Source of the DNA: Agitococcus sp.
GTDB taxonomy: Bacteria > Pseudomonadota > Gammaproteobacteria > Pseudomonadales > Moraxellaceae
Length of the DNA stretch: 64,000 nucleotides
Direction of reading: 5' to 3'
Assembly: GCA_030646715.1 (NCBI GenBank)
Contig: JAUSLJ010000042.1
Span: 248,001 to 312,000, forward strand
Below, in pieces: positions 27,195 to 35,640 of the stretch. Position 1 is the stretch's first letter. Each line of letters opens with the position of its first letter. The position numbers and the translations under genes were made by a program. The notes beneath the pieces are model-generated. The model did no database searches and was not told where the DNA came from. It worked only from the letters and a program-made list of their open reading frames with translations.

Positions 27195-27680
27195 TTAGAA
27201 ATTAGCAGATGATTTCTATGAAAAAAGTTATTTACAAAATCATCTATCCAAATGGAAAGATCTATATTGGTAAAGACCTTACCAATACGCTGACCTATTT
27301 CGGAAGTGTTAACAGTGCAATTGTAGAATTAGATTTTACAGAAGAAGAAAAGAAAGATTTTTCTATACGAAAAGTAATTATTTTCGAGTCCGACAGCGAC
27401 GAAGAAATAAACAAAATTGAAGCTAAACTAATTACGGAGCATGGTGCGAATAACCCTTCAATTGGTTACAATAAATGGCCAAAATTCAAATTTTAATCAT
27501 CCGAATTTTTTTTTGAATTGGTTTATAAGAAATTTTAGTAATAATTTTTGAGTAAATAACATTTCTAACTTCGGCTTCAACTGCGACAAGCACCCAGCTA
27601 ATTATGGTGTTATTTTTTATGGTTCTGAGGTAATCTCAGTTTTTAATTTTGTTGTGGGTACTTGCGCGTTAAGCGGGTAG
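27195..27680 (+). mobile_element. Integron gene cassette A (GIY-YIG)
   Basis: The cassette starts after the G of GTTAGAA (27194-27200) and ends with an attC whose R'' box is TTCTAAC. The 9-mer GTTAGAAAT at the start is the exact complement of ATTTCTAAC at the attC (27561-27569), as expected for one circularised cassette. It carries one ORF in the same orientation. Confidence 0.85.
27218..27496 (+). CDS. Small GIY-YIG nuclease-like protein
   Basis: A 92-residue protein from the ATG at 27218. The N-terminus VIYKIIYPNGKIYIGKDL is the two-strand GIY-YIG core in divergent form (IIY and IYIG), followed by TYFGSVN and a helix with SIRKVIIFESDSDEE containing the Arg/Glu region, then EAKLITEHGANNPSIGYN. 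GIY-YIG enzymes cut DNA; the small size suggests a minimal domain without a separate DNA-binding part. It is the only gene of cassette A. A typical SD is not seen, as is common in cassettes. Confidence 0.75.
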   Translation: MKKVIYKIIYPNGKIYIGKDLTNTLTYFGSVNSAIVELDFTEEEKKDFSIRKVIIFESDSDEEINKIEAKLITEHGANNPSIGYNKWPKFKF

Positions 27681-27686
27681 TTGGGC
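27563..27686 (+). repeat. attC site of cassette A
   Basis: A 124-bp imperfect inverted repeat from R'' TTCTAAC (27563) to R' GTTGGGC (27680-27686). The inner arms GCGACAAGCACCCAGC and TGTGGGTACTTGCGCG pair, giving a long VCR-like attC. It is closely similar to the attC of cassette C. Confidence 0.85.
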
Positions 27687-28404
27687 AATAGTGTCAACAC
27701 CATTGCCTTATGTTAGTTTTAGTCTATTGACCCAAGCAGCTCATAAAACTAAAGAGGCTATATGGGACAGCAACTTATATGTAGAAAATGTGGCCGCCTT
27801 AACAGAGTTAGTGATAACAATTGTTGGAAATGTAAAGAGCCAATAACTGATGAAGATAGGCGACCATTTACTGAGGAAACTGAAAATCGTGATGCGTTGA
27901 TAAAAGAGGCCAAGAAAACGGGTGACTGGAGTGCAGTGCCTGACACAATACTAGAGTACGCAGCAAAAGATATTGTGTTAACCACTTCTTGCTGTTTGGC
28001 ATCTAGAACCGTTTCTCAGGAGTTGGGCGTAATTGCAACCGAAGTGGTTTATGGAATGAATATTTTCTCAGACCTATTCGCAGGAATTCGAGATATTGTT
28101 GGTGGGCGTAGTGGCGCAGTTCAAAAAGTGTTGAAAGATGCAAAAAAGGTGGTTTTTGATGAGCTTCGTAAAGAGGCTCTCATATTGAACGCAGATGCTG
28201 TTATTGCAATACATTTGTCATACCAAGAACTATCTGGTGGTGGAAAGAATGGAATGATAATGCTTGTGGCGTCAGGCACCGCAGTAAAAACTGAGATGTC
28301 AGGTTTTTAAGTGACCTATGATTTTGCATTCTACCTTCGCCCAACCTGCCGCTCCAAGGGACACTTCGCCACTAAAGCGTGGCTCGCGCTCCTCAGCTAT
28401 TACG
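27681..28404 (+). mobile_element. Integron gene cassette B (YbjQ-like)
   Basis: The cassette begins TTGGGCA after the R' cut at 27680 and ends with an attC whose R'' box is GCCCAAC (28339), complementary to GTTGGGC at its start. It holds one same-strand ORF. Confidence 0.85.
27762..28310 (+). CDS. Zinc-ribbon protein with YbjQ/UPF0145 (DUF74) domain
   Basis: A 182-residue protein. The first ~25 residues form a zinc ribbon (CRKCGRLN...CWKC). After a charged linker, a YbjQ/UPF0145 domain follows (about 70-182): IVLTTSCCLASRTVSQELGVIATEVVYGMNIF, then a helix GIRDIVGGRSGAVQKVLKDAKKVVFDELRKEA and LNADAVIAIHLSYQEL. The DUF74 family forms pentamers and is often called heavy-metal binding, but its role is unproven. 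A good SD (AAAGAGG) lies 6 bp before the ATG. It is the gene of cassette B and overlaps nothing. Confidence 0.85.
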   Translation: MGQQLICRKCGRLNRVSDNNCWKCKEPITDEDRRPFTEETENRDALIKEAKKTGDWSAVPDTILEYAAKDIVLTTSCCLASRTVSQELGVIATEVVYGMNIFSDLFAGIRDIVGGRSGAVQKVLKDAKKVVFDELRKEALILNADAVIAIHLSYQELSGGGKNGMIMLVASGTAVKTEMSGF

Positions 28405-28410
28405 TTGGGC
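28339..28410 (+). repeat. attC site of cassette B
   Basis: 72 bp from R'' GCCCAAC (28339-28345) to R' GTTGGGC (28404-28410). It contains CTCCAAGGGACA near R'', a segment typical of attC sites, and GCTCCTCAGCTATTAC before R'. The end boxes are perfect complements. Confidence 0.88.
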
Positions 28411-28884
28411 ATCGAAATGGAGATTCCAGAATTTAACAATGTATATGGTTTAATCGTATGTGACGGGCGGGTTAATGAGCTTGCGCAGTTATTGCGAATT
28501 TTTCTTGATGTTGGTGAGTGCGAGGTAAGAGTTAAAACTTCACAGTTTGACGGGGAAGAGACCTTGCGGGCGAGCACCGAAACTGCCGATTTCGACGTTT
28601 ATCTTGCGGAAGCCGACAGGAAGTTTTTGTTCAATGGGGCAGTTGCGGGTGATACCGAACAGGTGTGTGACTTTATCAAAAAGCTTCATGCAGCACTACA
28701 AGATGGGGGCTTTCAAGCTAGCTTGGAGGTGTATGATGATAACAATAATTGCATCGCCGAATTCCATGCCCAACTTGTGCGTCAAGTGCGACAAGCACCC
28801 AGCCAATAATTTCTCATTTTTTGGCGTTTGTGATTAAGGTTTTCTTTTTAATTTTGTTGTGGGTGCTTGCGTCTTAAGCAGTTG
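28405..28884 (+). mobile_element. Integron gene cassette C (unknown protein)
   Basis: The cassette starts TTGGGCAT after the cut at 28404. Its own attC has R'' ATGCCCAAC (28766-28774), a 9-bp exact complement of GTTGGGCAT. One ORF fills the cassette and runs into the attC. Confidence 0.85.
28417..28809 (+). CDS. Unknown protein of integron cassette C
   Basis: A 130-residue acidic protein. The frame is open to 28318, but the upstream 33 codons lie in the attC of cassette B; the cassette boundary and the ATG at 28417, six bases after GTTGGGC, fix the start. I do not recognise the family. Visible are alternating strands and helices: YGLIVCDGRVNELAQLLRIFLD, EVRVKTSQFDGEE, FDVYLAEADRKFLFNGAV, then EQVCDFIKKLHAALQDGGF and a final EVYDDNNNCIAEFHAQLV strand. 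It looks like a compact globular alpha/beta protein. The last 14 codons are within the attC, as often in cassettes. Confidence 0.7.
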   Translation: MEIPEFNNVYGLIVCDGRVNELAQLLRIFLDVGECEVRVKTSQFDGEETLRASTETADFDVYLAEADRKFLFNGAVAGDTEQVCDFIKKLHAALQDGGFQASLEVYDDNNNCIAEFHAQLVRQVRQAPSQ

Positions 28885-28890
28885 TTAGAG
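28768..28890 (+). repeat. attC site of cassette C
   Basis: 123 bp from R'' GCCCAAC (28768-28774) to R' GTTAGAG (28884-28890). The arms GCGACAAGCACCCAGCC and TTGTGGGTGCTTGCG pair. It shares most of its arm sequence with the attC of cassette A. Confidence 0.82.
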
Positions 28891-28953
28891 TTTTTATGCT
28901 GCTATAAACGACATATACAATGTCGTTCTAAATGACGGATGAGGTAGTCAATT

Positions 28954-29487
28954 ATGATGGAATATACAAGTTTTATGTTTTGGGGTGTTGTTATCTTCTT
29001 AAGTTGCTTTCTACTATTTGTAATATACAAGTTAATAATTAAGCCTATGATTGATAATGCAATCATAGCAAAAAAGAAGCCAAAGCTTGATAACAAAATG
29101 GCAAAGTTGTCTGAGAAAGAAATGGCCAGACTGAATAATAAGCTTTTTGCACAAGCTATTGCCAAAGAAAAGACTAGAGTGAGCGTTTATAACAAAGTAA
29201 ATCAAGATCTTGTTGCGCAAACTATTGCCAATAATAAGAATTCTAAAGAGATATTAGAAAAAAAAATATTATATGGAATAGTTAATCCAATTATAATTTG
29301 CCCACAATGCCAGATGAAGGGTTATGTACATACGAAACCCTTCGAGAAAAAAAATGGTATTAGTGGGGCTAAAGCTACAGGTGCAATATTAACAGGTGGA
29401 ATTTCTTTGCTATTAACTGGTTTAAGTCAAACTGATAATGTAACGCAGGCACATTGCGAAAACTGCAACACAGATTGGGTGTTTTGA
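28954..29487 (+). CDS. Membrane protein with C-terminal zinc ribbon, possibly a fourth, truncated cassette
   Basis: A 177-residue protein with one N-terminal membrane segment (about 7-30), a charged helical stretch rich in Lys (about 45-110, coiled-coil-like), and a C-terminal domain with CPQC and CENC pairs flanking a glycine-rich hydrophobic segment (ISGAKATGAILTGGISLLLTG). The two CxxC pairs suggest a zinc ribbon. It lies after the R' site of cassette C, so its 5' end is at a cassette start, but no matching attC (expected R'' near CTCTAAC) was found downstream. The array is therefore probably truncated here. Confidence 0.65.
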   Translation: MMEYTSFMFWGVVIFLSCFLLFVIYKLIIKPMIDNAIIAKKKPKLDNKMAKLSEKEMARLNNKLFAQAIAKEKTRVSVYNKVNQDLVAQTIANNKNSKEILEKKILYGIVNPIIICPQCQMKGYVHTKPFEKKNGISGAKATGAILTGGISLLLTGLSQTDNVTQAHCENCNTDWVF

Positions 29488-29846
29488 CTCGTGTTAGTCA
29501 CGTAGCCCTCATGTCATGCGCATACCAAGTCCTCAGGAGTCAAACGGCTCTAAAAAGCCACCGAAGTTATCAGGTTGTCTTGGTCACGATCTCATCATCA
29601 TTGACGAATTTTCAGTAATCTCTTGCAACAACGGGTTGTAGGTAATTAGTTGTTTTTGTTTTCAAGACAGTGCTATGCACAAACTTGAGACGCAAAAAAT
29701 GACGAATTGCTACCAAAAGCCAAACTAAAGAAGAATATGCCAAGAAAAGCTATTGGAAGGGATGTAACGTAGATGAACCAGACCCACGGACTATAAAGTC
29801 CGCGAGTCGCTGTTCATTTAGCTAAAAAGCTAAGAGAAACAAGAGG
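29488..29846. other. Noncoding right end of the island
   Basis: About 359 bp without a gene. Visible are a 13-mer GATGAACCAGACC (29772-29784) shared with the left end, and a perfect 6-bp hairpin CGGACT/AGTCCG with loop ATAA (29787-29802). A weak TTAGCT/AGCTAA hairpin lies between these and the tRNA. Confidence 0.55.
29772..29784 (+). repeat. Right-end copy of the GATGAACCAGACC motif
   Basis: Identical to 10935-10947 and in the same orientation, 62 bp inside the right attachment repeat. It may be an integrase or excisionase arm site. Confidence 0.45.
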
Positions 29847-29896
29847 TTATATGGTGGGTCTGCACGGACTTGAACCGTGGACCAAAGGATTATGAG
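29847..29896. repeat. Right attachment site: 50-bp direct repeat within the intact tRNA
   Basis: Identical to 10646-10695. This copy is continuous with the 5' half of the tRNA, so the tRNA gene is kept functional at this end. Confidence 0.95.
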
Positions 29897-29928
29897 TCCT
29901 CTGCTCTAACCAACTGAGCTACAGACCC
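29852..29928 (-). tRNA. tRNA with CAU anticodon, most likely tRNA-Ile2 (lysidine-modified); tRNA-Met is the alternative
   Basis: A 77-nt cloverleaf with encoded CCA: acceptor GGGTCTG/CAGACCC, D arm GCTC/GAGC, anticodon loop CTCATAA, T arm CACGG/CCGTG with loop TTCAAGT. The anticodon CAT fits either elongator Met or minor Ile2. The T arm and the AATCCTTTGGTC stretch resemble E. coli ileX more than metT, so Ile2 is favoured. It is the island's integration site, and the native terminator now lies at 10614-10642. Confidence 0.9.
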
Positions 29929-29981
29929 GCGCGCAGTGGGCGAAGATTATAAGCATAAGTTGTTCGAATGAATAGCGTTTT

Positions 29982-30339
29982 TTAATTCTCTACAATGACA
30001 TAGTATTTTTTGACCGCTTCTAGTACTTCAAATATGCCGCAAAAGTTCGGTGGAATGACTCCTGCATTACCCGCAGTAATATCGTGAAAGCTGCCATCTT
30101 CACTGTGTAAACGCACTTTGCCACTGATGACTTGAAAAAACTCTTGCTTATTGGCGGCAAAAACGATTTTCCATGCCCCAACTTCACACTCCCACACACC
30201 ACAAGACATCTTGGGATGTTCATATAGCGCCTGAGTTGTTCGTTTAGGATTACCCTGTACTAAACGCTCTGGTCGAGGGATAGTCAATCGTGGTATTGCT
30301 ATCCGCCAAGCCCTGACCCGCAATAAACAACAAAGACAT
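29982..30339 (-). pseudogene. Cupin-domain (DUF861/EutQ-like) protein, split by a single-base frameshift
   Basis: The cupin (RPERLVQGNPKRTT, then SCGVWECEVGAWKIVFAANKQEFFQVISG) is intact to the stop. Its own frame has only a TTG start without a ribosome binding site. In the neighbouring frame an ATG at 30339 with a strong SD (TTAGGAG) encodes a signal-peptide-like MSLLFIAGQGLADSNTTIDYP. The two frames join naturally as DYP-RPERLVQ if one C is removed from the CCC complementary to 30277-30279. This points to a single-base insertion, either a real mutation or a sequencing error. The intact form would be a ~118-residue small-molecule-binding cupin. Confidence 0.75.
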
Positions 30340-30504
30340 AAACACTCCTAAACTTTTCGTGAATCGCGCATGATATGATTTTGCCCGAAATCAGCAAGTC
30401 TGTTGACTGTAATAACAACAGATAATAGGTATTTCAGCCAATAGTATCTTTAATGTTAACGATGTACACTTTGATTATGTTGACGAAAACTCGTCTATTT
30501 ATAA

Positions 30505-32565
<2,061 letters not shown>

Positions 32566-32686
32566 GTCACATCGATTTACCCTTGCTTGCTGTGAAAAGA
32601 GTGGCGAGTAGGGGTAAACAAACATCCATAGTACCTAGTCTTTTAGCATGCTATAAGGTGTCTCACTAAAATACAGTGAGATAATC

Positions 32687-33652
32687 ATGTTTGACGTTGT
32701 TATCTGCTTTTTTTTACTAGGTGTTTTTGCTCGCTTGGTGAATTCCGATTTAAAACTCCCCGACCAGCTTTATCAAACCTTATCTATTTATCTGATGTTA
32801 GCGATTGGCTTGAAAGGCGGTTTGGAGCTATCTAAACAACCTTTACTGACATTAATTCCTGAAGTTGTGATGTTAATGTTATTAGGGTTTTTTATCCCTA
32901 TCTTGTTATATCCCTTATTTAGATCGTTGAAATTATCGGCTGTCGATAGTAGTGCTTTAGGCGCGCATTTTGGCTCGGTCAGTGTCGTTACCTTTGCGAT
33001 TGTGATAGGGCAATTGGCGAGCAATGGTATTGCGGTAGAGTCTCACGCTCCATTGTGGGTTGCAGTTATGGAAGCTCCAGGCTGAATAGCGGGCGTGTTA
33101 TTAGCAAAAATGATGACGAAGCAGGTGGGTGCTACGACGACAGCCGTACCCGTTTCATGGCGCGTGTTATTGCATGAAGTGATTTTTGGCAAAAGTGTTT
33201 TATTGTTAGTAGGCGGTATTTTGATTGGTGCTATCGCGGGCGAAAAGGGCATTGCACCCATTAAAATGGTATTTATCGACCCCTTTAAAGGAATGCTGGC
33301 ATTTTTTCTCATGGAGCTAGGTTTGATTGTGGGGAGTCAATTAAAAGACAGTAAAGTGTTAGGTTGGCGTATATTATTGATTGGAATAAGCGTACCACCC
33401 ATGTTGGCTTTACTGGGAGCGGGTGTGGCTACCCTATTAGGATTATCTGTTGGAGGGGTAGCAGTCGTCGCTACTTTAGCAGCGAGTGCCAGTTATATTG
33501 CCGCGCCAACTGCCATGCGTATTGCTGTACCAGAAGCAAATCCTGCACTGTCCATTACCATCGCTTTGGCAGTTACTTTTCCATTTAATATTGTCATTGG
33601 AATTCCTTTGTATATTAAATTAGCACAGTATTTGTCGGGCAGTGTCGCATAA
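32687..33652 (+). pseudogene. SbtA-like sodium-dependent bicarbonate permease interrupted by an in-frame TGA
   Basis: The two open pieces (32687-33085 and 33095-33652) are in the same frame. They are separated by one TGA (33083-33085) in the context EAPG-stop-IAGVLLAK, where SbtA-family proteins have a continuous hydrophobic segment. Otherwise the ~321-residue protein is complete: ten or so hydrophobic helices, KGGLELSK near the N-terminus and the APTAMRIAVPEANPAL motif near the end. A single base change explains the stop. There is no SECIS-type context, so selenocysteine is unlikely. It is a recent pseudogene or a sequence error. Confidence 0.85.
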
Positions 33653-33698
33653 AAAAGAGTTGTTTTATTGACTCAATACATAAGGTTTCAGCGTGATC

Positions 33699-33741
33699 TT
33701 GAGGCTTACGCGCTGATCACCGAGTGCTGCGTAAGTCTCAA
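33699..33741. other. Strong hairpin between sbtA and the alcohol dehydrogenase gene
   Basis: A 13-bp stem (TTGAGGCTTACGC at 33699-33711 against GCGTAAGTCTCAA at 33729-33741, one G-T pair) with a 17-nt loop. No T run follows, so it may be a factor-dependent terminator, an mRNA end or a structured leader. Confidence 0.55.
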
Positions 33742-33865
33742 TGAGATTTAAAGACCAAAACGTCCCTTTTTCACATAACGCTGTCCCATTTTTCAGCGTA
33801 TATTTTGACAATGTTAATTGGTACTATCGTACTCAAATAAATTTATAACGACAGGATATTCCGCC

Positions 33866-35083
33866 ATGACCTCATTTTTTGTCACCAAAGCCAAAGCGAA
33901 AGCACAATTAGTCGGTATTAAAGCCGCAATGACTCTGATTCCTGCGCCAAGGCCAACCGTATTTTCGGGTGAAGGTGCAGCACTGAAACTTTGCCAAGCC
34001 ATTGCAGGGTTTGGTCATCAAAAAGTATTAATTGTTTCCGATAAAATTTTAAATAATTTAGGGGTGTTACGTCCATTAGAAGCCAAACTACAAGAGTTAG
34101 GCGTGAAAGTGGCGATTTTTGATGGGGTTTTACCCGACCCAACATTCAGCATTACTGAAGCCTGTTTACAGTATTACAAAACAGAAAATTGTGACTCAGT
34201 TTTGGCGGTCGGTGGCGGTTCGTCGATTGATGTTGCGAAAGTGATTGCCTTAGGTGCAACTAATAACAAAACCCCACAACAGTTAGTCGGGATTCTCAAA
34301 AGCCGTAAGCCGAGTGCGCCGTTATATGCGATTCCAACTACGGCAGGCACAGGCTCAGAAGTGACGGTCGGTGCGGTGATTTCTGACGATAAAACTCACC
34401 AAAAAGGTTTGGTCTTAGACCCGAAAGTTGTGCCGCGTATGGTGGCCTTAGATTCGGGCATTATGTCGGGAATGCCACCGAAAGTGACGGCAGAAACAGG
34501 TATGGATGCCTTAACGCATGCCGTTGAAGCGTTTATTAGTGATTTTGCAGGTAGCGAGTCGGATATATATGCGCGCTCTGCCATTCGGTTAATTGTCGAA
34601 AATTTACGTGTGACGTATAAAGAGCCCAAAAATTTAGCGGCGCGAGAGTCTATGGCCTTGGCTTCGCATTATGCAGGTTTGGCGTTAAACCAAGCAGGTT
34701 TAGGTTATGTTCATGCCATTGCTCACCAGTTGGGTGGTCATTATGGTTTGCCGCATGGTTTGAGTAATGCCATTGTCATGCCGCATATTTTAGAGTTTTC
34801 TCGTCCTGAAATTAATCCGCGTTTGGCGGAGTTGGCGCGTTTTAGTAAATTAGTGACCAATGAAACTTCAGAAGCCGTTGCCGCGCAAGCGTTTATGAAT
34901 GAAGTGAAGTCGTTAATGTCTGACATCAACATTAAAGCCGTAGTGCCCAAGATGAATGCACTGGATTTTGATGACATTATGCAAGCGGCCTTTAAAGAAG
35001 CACATGGTACTTATGCCGTGCCTAAATACATGACGGAAGACGATTGTAAGCGGATTTTGTATGTGATTTCGCAGCAGGTTTGA
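33866..35083 (+). CDS. Iron-containing (type III) alcohol dehydrogenase
   Basis: About 405 residues from the ATG at 33866, placed after an ACAGGA site; a longer version beginning at 33818 lacks a site. The N-terminal Rossmann half has VLAVGGGSSIDVAKV (about 125-139) and IPTTAGTGSEVT. The metal-binding half has MDALTHAVEAF and HAIAHQLGGHYGLPHGLSNAIVMPHILEF with the conserved histidines. It is intact. The substrate is unknown; homologues act on short alcohols and aldehydes. A large hairpin lies upstream. A dyad (AGCGGAGT/ACTCCGCT at 35096-35128) follows the stop and may end the transcript. Confidence 0.92.
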   Translation: MTSFFVTKAKAKAQLVGIKAAMTLIPAPRPTVFSGEGAALKLCQAIAGFGHQKVLIVSDKILNNLGVLRPLEAKLQELGVKVAIFDGVLPDPTFSITEACLQYYKTENCDSVLAVGGGSSIDVAKVIALGATNNKTPQQLVGILKSRKPSAPLYAIPTTAGTGSEVTVGAVISDDKTHQKGLVLDPKVVPRMVALDSGIMSGMPPKVTAETGMDALTHAVEAFISDFAGSESDIYARSAIRLIVENLRVTYKEPKNLAARESMALASHYAGLALNQAGLGYVHAIAHQLGGHYGLPHGLSNAIVMPHILEFSRPEINPRLAELARFSKLVTNETSEAVAAQAFMNEVKSLMSDINIKAVVPKMNALDFDDIMQAAFKEAHGTYAVPKYMTEDDCKRILYVISQQV

Positions 35084-35282
35084 TCTGGTATATTGAGCGG
35101 AGTGAGGTTTGTTTGAGCCAACTCCGCTTAAGCATAAACTGAGTATGATAACGTACTACTAACCGTCGGGTGGTGATGCGATGAAATATCGCTCTCCTTT
35201 TGGTCTGACGTAGGGAGGAATTGAAGTCGATGTTCTACGAGACCGCCAAGGATTGTCTGCATCTAAGGGTACAGATGAGTTG

Positions 35283-35465
35283 TCATTGACCTCTCAAATG
35301 CACCATCACCTGTCTAAATCCATTGTCATCTTCCAACATATAACTTTTGCCAGAAGAGTTCTGCACCAGCACAAACCATTGCGCCATATTGCTGGGATTT
35401 TTAAGCACTTCCGCGTCAACCAAATAGCCGTTCAAAAAAAAGACTTTTGCTTGTTCTAGATTCAT
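35283..35465 (-). CDS. Small conserved-looking hypothetical protein
   Basis: A 60-residue protein with a good ribosome binding site (AAGGTGAG 6 bp before the ATG), which makes it more credible than most short frames. The composition is balanced: MNLEQAKVFFLNGYLVDAEVLKN, then MAQWFVLVQNSSGKSYMLEDDNGFRQVMVHLRG. It looks like a small beta-rich fold. I do not recognise the family. It is divergent from pckA and could share its upstream region. Confidence 0.65.
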   Translation of the reverse strand: MNLEQAKVFFLNGYLVDAEVLKNPSNMAQWFVLVQNSSGKSYMLEDDNGFRQVMVHLRGQ

Positions 35466-35569
35466 AACATCTCACCTTCTTAGCACTCATGATTCATTCA
35501 TCATTCCTGCGTATCTCCATTTTTATGTTTTATTCCTTCGTTGAGCCTACTTGCATACGCGCCCATATA

Positions 35570-35610
35570 ATGACAATATAATTATAACAACATTATAATA
35601 CTATTGTCAT
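35570..35610. promoter_or_regulatory. 41-bp nested dyad upstream of pckA, likely operator
   Basis: Two inverted repeats share one centre (35590): outer ATGACAATA/TATTGTCAT and inner ATTATAA/TTATAAT around CAACA. Only two positions on each side break the symmetry. It lies 31 bp before the pckA ATG. Confidence 0.6.
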
Positions 35611-35640
35611 AAATCACAACCGCCGCACGGAGCTAATACC

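Larger units (their letters stand above)
10646..29896. mobile_element. tRNA-integrated genomic island (about 19.2 kb)
   Basis: Bounded by a 50-bp direct repeat of a tRNA 3' half. It carries a P4-type tyrosine integrase, an SF2 helicase, several small plasmid-type genes, a type I restriction-modification operon with an internal Abi gene, IS1 and type III Mod remnants, and an integron cassette array. The integrase sits about 3.8 kb inside the left end and faces left, rather than directly beside the intact tRNA. No capsid, terminase, tail or conjugation genes are visible, so the element is more like a satellite or mobilisable integrative plasmid than a prophage or full ICE. Confidence 0.92.

Noticed and set aside
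27194-28890. A complete integron
   Set aside because: No integron integrase gene or typical attI-integrase arrangement is visible in the window. The only tyrosine recombinase (14508-15695) is of the P4 type.
10696-29846. CRISPR array or cas genes in the defence-rich island
   Set aside because: No regularly spaced direct repeats with unique spacers and no Cas-like protein were seen. The repeats present are attC sites, hairpins and ACCAGA motifs.
10696-29846. Prophage
   Set aside because: Integrase and helicase are present, but no capsid, portal, terminase, tail or lysis protein is recognisable.
29904-29911. CTCTAAC as the attC R'' box of a fourth cassette
   Set aside because: This is part of the conserved D arm of the tRNA gene; the match is a coincidence.
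33083-33085. TGA read as selenocysteine in the SbtA-like protein
   Set aside because: The family has no catalytic Cys or Sec at this membrane position and no selenocysteine insertion stem is evident. A nonsense change is simpler.
35253-35459. Plus-strand 68-codon ORF opposite the small gene at 35283-35465
   Set aside because: It has no ribosome binding site. The opposite-strand ORF has AAGGTGAG before its ATG and balanced composition.
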